Positions 33,780 to 40,419 of a stretch of DNA of 40,419 nucleotides are shown piece after piece. The DNA comes from Prevotellaceae bacterium (GTDB lineage: Bacteria; Bacteroidota; Bacteroidia; Bacteroidales; Paludibacteraceae). A program made the position numbers and the translations under genes. Within the stretch, counting starts at the first letter, position 1, and each line of letters begins with the position of its first letter. The stretch lies in contig JAISVA010000015.1 of the NCBI GenBank assembly GCA_031271815.1, forward strand, positions 1 through 40,419. The letters are read 5' to 3'. The notes beneath the pieces were generated by a model, which saw nothing but the letters and a program-made list of their open reading frames with translations, ran no database searches and had not been told where the DNA came from.

Positions 33780-33863
33780 GTTAATCAAAAATTGAACTCG
33801 CCCTGACGGGCAAAGAGGTGCCGTATGCGCTCTCTTCGTCCGTCAGGGCGATATTTGATTAAC
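33780..33863. repeat. 84-bp nested inverted-repeat element
   Basis: GTTAATCAAA (33780-33789) pairs with TTTGATTAAC (33854-33863), and inside it TCGCCCTGACGG (33798-33809) pairs with CCGTCAGGGCGA (33840-33851); AAGAG and CTCTT pair further in. The element lies between the T9SS type B protein's stop (33906) and the kinase start (33700). It may end kinase-upstream transcription or be a dispersed repeat. Confidence 0.75.
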
Positions 33864-33905
33864 CGCAGGCGTGGGAACCATGTGATTTTTTGTATGAAAT
33901 TTGTT

Positions 33906-36257
33906 TTATCGTCTTCTCAACGTAAAGTGTCCCACAAACACTCTGTCCAGTCCTTCCTCGTCAACCGAGTACCAATAATCGGTCGAAGGCATCGGATCTC
34001 CGTTTGATTTGCCGTCCCAGCCGGTGTCCAAACCCATGTATTTTGCGACAAGCCTGCCCGAACGGTCGAATATTTCGACAATGGCATTCGGATAATACTC
34101 CCTCAAATTCCCGATTTCCCACGTGTCATTAACACCGTCTCCATTCGGAGAAAAGAATGAAGGGAAGATCGGCTGTCGCGCTTTTACAATGTGTTTAAAA
34201 TCGTTCGATCTACAGCCCAGCGCATCTATAATGAAGAATGTGTGAGGACCTAATTGCAGGTTGAACTTTTCCGGATAATCGCCGAGTTCGCTATCTACGC
34301 CATACCGGAACGGTGGAGTTCCGAAATCAACATCAACAATGATTTTACGGTCAAGGTACCCGATCGAGTCAATATCTAAAATCAACGGCGGAGTATTGAC
34401 TCCTACTGTAAATGTATCTTTTACAGAGCATTCGCCCCGGGTCATTGCTACTATATATGTGGTAGTGTTACCCGGCGTAACGCTTAAAGTTGCGGTATTT
34501 CCCTGTTCGCCCGGCGTGCCGTCTATTGTCCAGCTATAAGTAGTTGCGCCGTAAGAGCTTGCATTCAAGGTTGTTCCGCCTTTACAGAGCAGGCTGTCGC
34601 CGGTAATTTTTCCGGCCAGCGGTTTGTCAACATATACTTTCGCTTGCCCTTCTGCTTTAAGTCCGCAGAAAGAAACCGATACCGTATAAGTATTTTCGGA
34701 ACTGTAACTGTGATCTCCGCCTGTAAAAAGAGGGGTAACCATAATACTCTCCGTTGTACCGAGGCTTGTATTATTTGAATCAAACCATTCTATTGTTGCT
34801 TCGTGCGGAGACTTCGTCGCTTTTAACTCAACTTCTTCCCCTTCTCCGCAAAGGCTTTGCGTAGGGGTTAATACGGTAACTGCCGGCTTCGCATCAATTA
34901 CGTGCAATGTAAATGTCAGGATACTGTCGGCGCCGTTTGAGGCTGTGAGGGGAATCTCTTTGGGTCCGGCGGCAGTAAACGTTACTCCTTCGTGTACGAA
35001 TGGCAGTTCGCTTGCGCATATTGTTGAGTCGCCTGTGCCATACTGGGTTTTCAAAACCGTTAAATCAAGGATTCTGAGGCTGTCGCAACCTCCTGTTTTA
35101 CCATCTTTTTCTACTGTTTTCAAAACTACCGTATGAATCCCCGTTGTAGTAAATTCTTCGCCTTCGAACTTGTATGGCAAATCCTTTTCTTTAACGGAGT
35201 CTTTAATTTCTTCCGGGTTCATGTATGTCGGACTGATAGTTACATTCCTTGGATATGTTTTTGGTGCATTGGTTTCATAAGTCATCGTGAGGTAATACAT
35301 ACCTGCGTAATCAAGCAATGTTCCGCTTGGCGCATCTTCCCTTTTAAGGGTAAGCACTTCGGCTTTCTTTTGTGCCTCCGTAAGTGCGAAGGGAGCTTCC
35401 CACTCGTATTTCATCTTATCCGGTTCAGGCTCTTCTCCTTCTGCAAATACCGGTCTGAGGCTAAACTCATCCGCATCCTGGCAAACAGGTTCCGGATCCA
35501 TTCCGATGCCGGTAGGGACCGGACAGGCAATTTCTGCTCCGCCGCCAACTTTACGAAATGAAATAGTACCCGGGCATTGCGAGAAGTTTGTAACGAGCAG
35601 CAGATACCATTCGCCTTTTTTTGCATTTTTAATAGTACATGTTTCCTTAATGCTGGGAGATGACTGACAGAGCCCCGATTCGGTCGGGGGACGAAGCGTT
35701 TCCGGCAGTCCGTTGTAAATCTTATCCAATACCTCCTTCTTCGAATTTCCTTCAAAGGGTCCCCAACCGATAAAATCAACATCCCCTGCGGTAATACCTA
35801 ACGGAGGCGTACAGGGAGCATCGCCGAGATGTTCTATTTCGAATGATATATCCGCACATGGTTCCGGATCGGGATAACAATATGACCTGCTTCCGGTATC
35901 ATTCAATTTCGGAACAGTAATTTCGCCTACTCTGAAAATAAACCAGGTAGGCACATATCTCAATGATCCTGCATAATAAATCCCATTGCCGTCAAGACAG
36001 CCTAACCCAAAAACCGGATCGGGAGTGCCGGGGAGTGGGGTGCCGATAAAATATGACAGATCGTCGCTGACCGTTCCTGCAGGGTAAGTTTTGCCGTCGT
36101 CCGTACAGAAATGAGTTACATTGTCAGCTGTCCCCCAAGGAATTTCACAAGGTAGCAAGCCACATCCCGACCCCTGTCCATTCGCATTAACGGCGAAAAA
36201 CAGCAGCGCACAGATACTTATGACGAACGTTGATTTTATGCTCGTGAATTTTTGCAT
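33906..36257 (-). CDS. Secreted T9SS type B protein, cysteine-rich
   Basis: A 783-residue exported protein. Signal peptide MQKFTSIKSTFVISICALLF ends near NANGQ. The N-terminal 220 residues are cysteine-rich (GCGLLPCEIPW, CTDDGKTYPAG, CYPDPEPCADISFEIEHLGD), resembling a jelly-roll or pre-peptidase-like module. Ig/PKD-type repeats follow (EWEAPFAL..., EWFDSNNTSLG, TYSWTIDGTPGEQGNTA). The end FPSFFSPNGDGVNDTWEIGN, VEIFDRSGRLVAKYMGLDTG and DYWYSVDEE, closing with GHFTLRR, is a textbook gliding-motility-associated C-terminal domain. It should be exported by type IX secretion and stay on the surface. Function unknown. A longer start at 36281 is possible but 36257 gives the signal peptide. Confidence 0.9.
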   Translation of the reverse strand: MQKFTSIKSTFVISICALLFFAVNANGQGSGCGLLPCEIPWGTADNVTHFCTDDGKTYPAGTVSDDLSYFIGTPLPGTPDPVFGLGCLDGNGIYYAGSLRYVPTWFIFRVGEITVPKLNDTGSRSYCYPDPEPCADISFEIEHLGDAPCTPPLGITAGDVDFIGWGPFEGNSKKEVLDKIYNGLPETLRPPTESGLCQSSPSIKETCTIKNAKKGEWYLLLVTNFSQCPGTISFRKVGGGAEIACPVPTGIGMDPEPVCQDADEFSLRPVFAEGEEPEPDKMKYEWEAPFALTEAQKKAEVLTLKREDAPSGTLLDYAGMYYLTMTYETNAPKTYPRNVTISPTYMNPEEIKDSVKEKDLPYKFEGEEFTTTGIHTVVLKTVEKDGKTGGCDSLRILDLTVLKTQYGTGDSTICASELPFVHEGVTFTAAGPKEIPLTASNGADSILTFTLHVIDAKPAVTVLTPTQSLCGEGEEVELKATKSPHEATIEWFDSNNTSLGTTESIMVTPLFTGGDHSYSSENTYTVSVSFCGLKAEGQAKVYVDKPLAGKITGDSLLCKGGTTLNASSYGATTYSWTIDGTPGEQGNTATLSVTPGNTTTYIVAMTRGECSVKDTFTVGVNTPPLILDIDSIGYLDRKIIVDVDFGTPPFRYGVDSELGDYPEKFNLQLGPHTFFIIDALGCRSNDFKHIVKARQPIFPSFFSPNGDGVNDTWEIGNLREYYPNAIVEIFDRSGRLVAKYMGLDTGWDGKSNGDPMPSTDYWYSVDEEGLDRVFVGHFTLRRR

Positions 36258-36310
36258 TGGTATTTTTGTTTGATGAAACAATTATTTAAATTATTTAAGT
36301 ATTTAAAATA

Positions 36311-36341
36311 CAAAAATATAAGATTATTTGTTCTTTGCAAA
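36311..36341 (-). promoter_or_regulatory. Promoter of the secreted T9SS type B gene
   Basis: On the minus strand TTTG (36341-36338) is followed after 19 nt by TATTTTTG (36318-36311), a full Bacteroidota -33/-7 pair, about 53 nt upstream of the start. Confidence 0.55.
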
Positions 36342-36439
36342 ATTTAATGAAATATTTTTTTTTGAAGTTGTCTTGACTTTTTAATTTGAAAATTCCCGGT
36401 TTTATGCCGGTTATTTCAATTTAACGGCTATGAGAAACG

Positions 36440-37828
36440 CTACCGTCCAGAAATAATCCGCTGCAGAAAAACACGTAATTCATCGTTCGGTTCGGCCCCT
36501 TTCGTCATCAGAAAATTTCCATCCCGGTCCAGTAAGAAGTAAGCGGGAATATTCCGAATCCGGTAGATTTCACGCAGTAAACCGGGATTTTCCACATGCA
36601 AGAATATCATTTTATCCTTGTATGGAGCTGCAATGCGGGCAACCTGTCCGGGCGTATCATACAGGAATATATTCATAATAACGAGCTCCTTTTTATAGGT
36701 ATCGGCAAACCGCAGCAAGACATTCAGCTCTTTTTGTGTCTGGTCGATTTGCGTATTCCCGAAGTTGAGATACATATATTTACCGATGAAATCGGACAAA
36801 TGGCGCTGTTTCCCTTTCGTGTCGGTGCCGGTAAAGTCGAAAGCCGGAGAGCCGGTCATATTAGCCGACGCTTTTTCGACGAGAGAGGTTAATAAATCGC
36901 GGTTTTGTTCCGTCCGGATTCCTCCGCCCAGCTTGCGAAGCAATTCTATTACTTTGAACTTATCGAAGTCTTCCACGTTTATCAAATCGGAAATCAGCCT
37001 GATAGCTGCCAGTTCCTTCAAATAGGCGTCCGTTATTCCGTAGCGGTTTTGCAGCAGTGCGAAAAGCATTTTCGCATTACCGTCTTCAATAATTTTGCGA
37101 AACTGTGCGTATTCCTCCTCACTATCCCTGTTTTTTTCGATGAAATCGTTAAAAATACTATCAAACACGTCCCAAAAAGCGGGATTTTCCATGTCAACTC
37201 CCAATTCGTTCAGCCGTGCAATCATACTGTCCGGATGAACTCCTGAAGCGAAGTTTTCCAGCAGTAAAAAGCGGTATTCCTTAAACCGGATTTGAAACGG
37301 GTTGTCAAGGTCGGTGAAGATGCTTCGCATTTCCCGGACGGATTTTTGTATCGAATCCGGATCATTGCCATACACTAAGTGCTTGACGGAATAAAAGTCG
37401 AAAGCTTCTTCAAACTCCATCAGCTGAAAGTTAAAATCGCCCCTTTTCAGCTCTTCGATTTCAAGCAAATATTCCGTTGGCGTAAAATAAGGATCCAGCT
37501 TCTGAGGCAGTGATTTTTCGATGAATCCGGGTAATTTTACCTGATACGCTTCTCCCGGCTCCAGATAAATAAATCCGGAGTATAAGTCCATCGGAATAAA
37601 TGCCTGAATCGGAGATGCAATATCAATGACAAAAGAGAAAAATCCGGAAGTATCGACTGTTACTTCCGAGAGTATCTGCTCGTCCCGGACGATTTGATCG
37701 GCATACGTCCGCAATGTAAGCGTCTGTCCCGCATAACTTTTTTCAACCCCCGAAAGCGTAGTCTCCTTCGCATGCATAAGCGAAAACGAAAAAACAGCTG
37801 ATATAAAAATGAAAAAGGTGTGTTTCAT
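36440..37828 (-). CDS. Thioredoxin-fold envelope protein without catalytic cysteines
   Basis: A 462-residue exported protein with a signal peptide (MKHTFFIFISAVFSFSLMHA). The N-terminal 300 residues are mostly helical and charged, preceded by a short beta region; many Bacteroidota TlpA-like proteins have such a part. The C-terminal 140 residues look like an AhpC/TSA-thioredoxin domain: SPAFDFTGTDTKGKQRHLSDFIGKYMYLNF, then NIFLYDTPGQVARI, and IRNIPAYFLLDRDGNFLM with the cis-proline. The active-site W-C-x-x-C position reads Q-I-D-Q-T, and the whole protein has no cysteine. It cannot be a disulfide oxidoreductase; it may be a binding or scaffold protein. It lies next to cysteine-rich secreted proteins. 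Confidence 0.8.
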   Translation of the reverse strand: MKHTFFIFISAVFSFSLMHAKETTLSGVEKSYAGQTLTLRTYADQIVRDEQILSEVTVDTSGFFSFVIDIASPIQAFIPMDLYSGFIYLEPGEAYQVKLPGFIEKSLPQKLDPYFTPTEYLLEIEELKRGDFNFQLMEFEEAFDFYSVKHLVYGNDPDSIQKSVREMRSIFTDLDNPFQIRFKEYRFLLLENFASGVHPDSMIARLNELGVDMENPAFWDVFDSIFNDFIEKNRDSEEEYAQFRKIIEDGNAKMLFALLQNRYGITDAYLKELAAIRLISDLINVEDFDKFKVIELLRKLGGGIRTEQNRDLLTSLVEKASANMTGSPAFDFTGTDTKGKQRHLSDFIGKYMYLNFGNTQIDQTQKELNVLLRFADTYKKELVIMNIFLYDTPGQVARIAAPYKDKMIFLHVENPGLLREIYRIRNIPAYFLLDRDGNFLMTKGAEPNDELRVFLQRIISGR

Positions 37829-37843
37829 ATACATTAAATTCGA

Positions 37844-37882
37844 CAAAAATACCTACCGTTTTAATCTCAAACTACAAATATA
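37844..37882 (-). promoter_or_regulatory. Two candidate -7 boxes upstream of the thioredoxin-fold gene
   Basis: On the minus strand TATATTTG (37882-37875) and TATTTTTG (37851-37844) both match TAnnTTTG, 47-54 and 16-23 nt before the ATG. The upstream one leaves a leader of normal length and is preferred. Confidence 0.4.
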
Positions 37883-37973
37883 ATGAATTGTTGTTATAAG
37901 ATCACGTTTTTGTGCGAAAAACAAAGTATATAAAAAATCCATTCAAAAGTTAGTTTTTTTCAAAAAAAATTCA

Positions 37974-37981
37974 TACCTTAG
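37974..37981 (+). promoter_or_regulatory. Candidate -7 box for the right-edge secreted protein
   Basis: TACCTTAG differs by one base from TAnnTTTG; a T-run at 37954-37960 lies at the -33 distance. Transcription would begin near 37988, leaving a leader of about 130 nt. A weaker variant (TAGATTTTG, one base too long) is at about 38048. Confidence 0.35.
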
Positions 37982-38116
37982 CACGCTTGGATTTGTATAT
38001 AATCTATAGGGAAATTGTGAATATTAATGGGTATAGTATTTCTTGCATAGATTTTGTGCGCTTCAACATCTGCAAATAATAAATTAATTCAATCATAAAA
38101 CTAAAAAATAAAGCGT

Positions 38117-40419
38117 ATGAATAAGCCTTTATTAAAAAGTAAGTTATGGATAGTGGCGACCGGGATGTTGCTGTTGTCCGCTTTTAATGTGTCGGCTCAA
38201 ACTTGTGTGGTGGGCGGAACGGATTTTGACACGCAAACAACATTATTTGATCCGGTTTTAGCAAACGATGAAACAGGTTGGTTTAATGAGGATGTTGGCG
38301 AAGAATTAGAAGATTTGTGCGGAACTTGTCAATATTACTCTAATGTAGATATTGGGATACAACGAGGAGTATTGTCTAATTCAATGACTGCAAGAGGCGA
38401 TCTTTTTACACCGGCGTTATGGAATATGATTTTGACAAATGGAAATAGTGTTCCTAATGGTTTTCAAGGTGCGAGTGCCATAGTTGCAAATCCTAAATTA
38501 ATAGACCCTCGATTAAAAGAGTTCCACAATAATATGTTTGTGAATGCGGGCGCAACGCATATAGGAGCATTTTTTTCTTACTCCGCAACCGGTTTAACTC
38601 CGGGGGCAACGGTTACTTTTACCGCCGATGTTTATAATTTGCTTGATTTGGAGTCGGCGGCCGAATATGCCAAAGCGAATGGAGGTGGAGATTTTACCTT
38701 TGGAGGCTATAATTATGCTGTTAATAATAATCAATACTATGGGAATACTAATATTAATGTTATTGGATCTACAACTGCAACCAGCAATCAATCGTTAACC
38801 GGTGTTTCAACACCAACCATTGCATTTGGAGGTACCGCGAAAATAACCATCACTGGAACTGCCGATATTGGCGGTGTGGTAACGTTTTACTTAGGAAGAC
38901 CCCCCGGTATTAATTTTGCGCCCATTGGAATTGATAATATTGAAATAACAAGCAACAAGCCTATACTGCCGAAAATTACTTCTCAAAAAGTGCTTCCGGT
39001 ATGTGTTGCCAATCCTGTAATCCTTAAACCGTCAGCAGTGTATCCGGCAGGAACAACCTATTCGTGGACTTCAACTGCATTGGGTACAAGTTCGGACCGG
39101 CAGTTTTCGGTTACTCCACCGGACATACAACCATATACCGTAAATCTGTCGGTAGCATTACCGGGCTGTGCGCCTGCAGCAGCCGAGGCATTTACTTTGG
39201 AGGTAAAAGCATGTTGTACTGCTGATAACGGCGTGCCAATGGCTGAAACATTTGTTTTTTATGATGATTTTGGTGAATTTGCAGGAACAAGTTCTTACCA
39301 ATACCGTGCTGCTGATGGTAGCTTGCAGCCCGGTTCGGTTGATGAAACTGAACGTTATTATTTTAATCAGAATCCGCCGATAGCAACAAAACCTCCGGGT
39401 TTCACTTCTGCATATACCTACTGGTCAGATTCTCCCGCTCAACACGAGCGGGCTCTAATTATTCCGTGGCTACCTTATACCTCACCACTATTTTACGATA
39501 ACACAACAGGCGATGGAACCGGAGGTTTGCTGTTTTTTGGTCTTGGGTCTTCCGGCAATATGAATAAGGTATTGTATGAACGAGAAATATGCGGATTGTG
39601 TGCGAATGATAAAGAAATTAAATTCGGCGCAAGCTATTCTGCTGCTAATACCAAAGCCAGCGGAGTTTTTGAGGTGGAATTGCGATTGATGGAAGGGAAT
39701 GAGACGAATCTTGGAGCGGTACTTGCTTCGAGTGGAACAAAAGTTTTAACAAGTCCGAATTGGGAAAGTTTTGAAACAACGTTTAAAATAACTGACCCAA
39801 GCATGACTTGTGTAACATTGCAGGTAATTAGTAAAAAAGACGACTACAATGGCGATAATATTGGAGACCTCGCTTTGGACGATATTTATGCCTCAGTGTG
39901 TACACCGCCCGATGTTGATGTAAGTTCTTCGCTAACCGGTCCGGAGTTATTGAATCTATGTTCAGATAAACCTCTAACGATAGAAGCGATAATCTCACAG
40001 TCTGCCAAGGATTACTATGGTGAAGATGATATTCGTTATCTGTTTCAATATACATTTGACAATCCGAGTACAACGCTGAATCCTGTTTGGAAAGATTTAA
40101 GCGAAATTCAGAAAGATCCAAAATTTACAATTGAAGATCCGGGAAATGATGATGCTTTTCCGGACGATAAGCAAATGACATATTTTCGAGTAGTGACCGG
40201 AAAAGAAGCGCAATTAAAAGACCCGGAACAATTGGCAATGGATGCTCAAAGCCCTTGTCGCAATGTGTCTATCTCTTCCGTTCCTGTTGAGGCTACTAAA
40301 AACTGCGCCACCTGTACCAAGCCAGTATCAGTTAAAATTCTCGCCGACGGAGTCTTCAAGGACACCGTTGGTTTATGTGAATCGGAAACGGTTACCTTGG
40401 AGGTAGATAATCTTTACCA
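38117..40419 (+). CDS. Long secreted cysteine-containing protein, 3' part outside window
   Basis: An open frame of 767 codons from ATG 38117 to the right edge with no stop. The start MNKPLLKSKLWIVATGMLLL is a signal peptide ending near NVSAQ. Two modules are visible: residues about 26-290 (QTCVVGGTDFD ... GAFFSYSATGLTPGATVTFTADVYN), and about 380-600 beginning ETFVFYDDFGEFAGTSSYQYRA, both resembling secreted jelly-roll modules that follow a fixed G-x-x-Y-x-F-S-A-x-Y-ANT-type pattern (IKFGASYSAANTKASGVFEV). An Ig/PKD-like stretch separates them (PAGTTYSWTSTALGTSSDR). Cysteines are frequent in pairs (CTAC, CGLC). By analogy with the neighbouring genes it is probably another type IX cargo, but its C-terminus is not in view. 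Confidence 0.88.
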   Translation, partial: MNKPLLKSKLWIVATGMLLLSAFNVSAQTCVVGGTDFDTQTTLFDPVLANDETGWFNEDVGEELEDLCGTCQYYSNVDIGIQRGVLSNSMTARGDLFTPALWNMILTNGNSVPNGFQGASAIVANPKLIDPRLKEFHNNMFVNAGATHIGAFFSYSATGLTPGATVTFTADVYNLLDLESAAEYAKANGGGDFTFGGYNYAVNNNQYYGNTNINVIGSTTATSNQSLTGVSTPTIAFGGTAKITITGTADIGGVVTFYLGRPPGINFAPIGIDNIEITSNKPILPKITSQKVLPVCVANPVILKPSAVYPAGTTYSWTSTALGTSSDRQFSVTPPDIQPYTVNLSVALPGCAPAAAEAFTLEVKACCTADNGVPMAETFVFYDDFGEFAGTSSYQYRAADGSLQPGSVDETERYYFNQNPPIATKPPGFTSAYTYWSDSPAQHERALIIPWLPYTSPLFYDNTTGDGTGGLLFFGLGSSGNMNKVLYEREICGLCANDKEIKFGASYSAANTKASGVFEVELRLMEGNETNLGAVLASSGTKVLTSPNWESFETTFKITDPSMTCVTLQVISKKDDYNGDNIGDLALDDIYASVCTPPDVDVSSSLTGPELLNLCSDKPLTIEAIISQSAKDYYGEDDIRYLFQYTFDNPSTTLNPVWKDLSEIQKDPKFTIEDPGNDDAFPDDKQMTYFRVVTGKEAQLKDPEQLAMDAQSPCRNVSISSVPVEATKNCATCTKPVSVKILADGVFKDTVGLCESETVTLEVDNLY

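Noticed and set aside
33780-33863. Possible CRISPR repeat-spacer unit
   Set aside because: The repeats are inverted, not direct, and occur once; no cas gene is in the window.
39828-40121. A 97-codon minus-strand frame near the right edge
   Set aside because: It is antisense to the long open frame of the secreted protein, which has a signal peptide and continuous domain-like content.

Overview
The window looks like chromosome of a member of the Bacteroidota, most likely order Bacteroidales. Supporting signs are PorP/SprF-type outer-membrane proteins, two complete secreted proteins with gliding-motility-associated (type IX secretion, type B) C-terminal domains, TAnnTTTG-type promoter boxes, no Shine-Dalgarno signals, a Fibrobacter-type paralogous domain protein, and a division/cell-wall (dcw) cluster in Bacteroidota gene order. 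The MurE DNPR motif suggests meso-diaminopimelate peptidoglycan. I see no tRNA, rRNA, CRISPR array or complete insertion sequence.

Layout. (1) 1-3700: the 5' end of a PorP-like gene and a HisIE gene (minus strand), then a plus-strand operon of ABC ATPase, ABC permease, a small ribbon-helix-helix-like protein and TadA deaminase. (2) 3789-22805, minus strand: the dcw cluster, read mraZ, rsmH, ftsL-like, ftsI, murE, mraY, murD, ftsW, murG, murC, ftsQ, ftsA, ftsZ, yqeY. It is interrupted by three kinds of non-dcw gene: a Fib_succ_major protein (with a scar that looks like a duplicated murE 3' end), an AT-rich module of a predicted PD-(D/E)XK nuclease-like gene plus a small frameshifted gene, and a DUF4349 lipoprotein. 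(3) 23319-30315, minus strand: a probable operon of a 1546-residue T9SS cargo protein, an OmpA/PD40 lipid-free envelope protein and a PorP/SprF-like protein, resembling the adhesin-plus-partner loci of gliding Bacteroidota. (4) 30575-37828, minus strand: a FemAB/GNAT-like protein, a TGS-domain nucleoside kinase, a second T9SS type B protein and a cysteine-free thioredoxin-fold protein. (5) 38117 to the right edge, plus strand: a long secreted protein that runs off the window.

How the genes work together. The dcw cluster makes the lipid-linked peptidoglycan precursor (MurE, MraY, MurD, MurG, MurC), flips or polymerises and crosslinks it (FtsW, FtsI), and builds the divisome (FtsL-like, FtsQ, FtsA, FtsZ). 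It appears to be controlled by MraZ through two TGGGG repeats, 5 nt apart, over its own promoter. The right third is devoted to surface display by type IX secretion.

The most notable points are: a HisIE whose HisI half has lost its metal-binding residues; a candidate -1 frameshift site (G GGA AAA followed directly by TAG) in the small gene between murD and mraY; the MraZ operator; a murE 3'-end scar; several short palindromic or terminal-inverted-repeat elements, one with a perfect 15-bp inverted repeat and 8-bp flanking duplication, and two that have entered the 3' ends of murC and rsmH; and a thioredoxin-fold protein with no cysteine. Functions are assigned from motifs read by eye; no database search was run.
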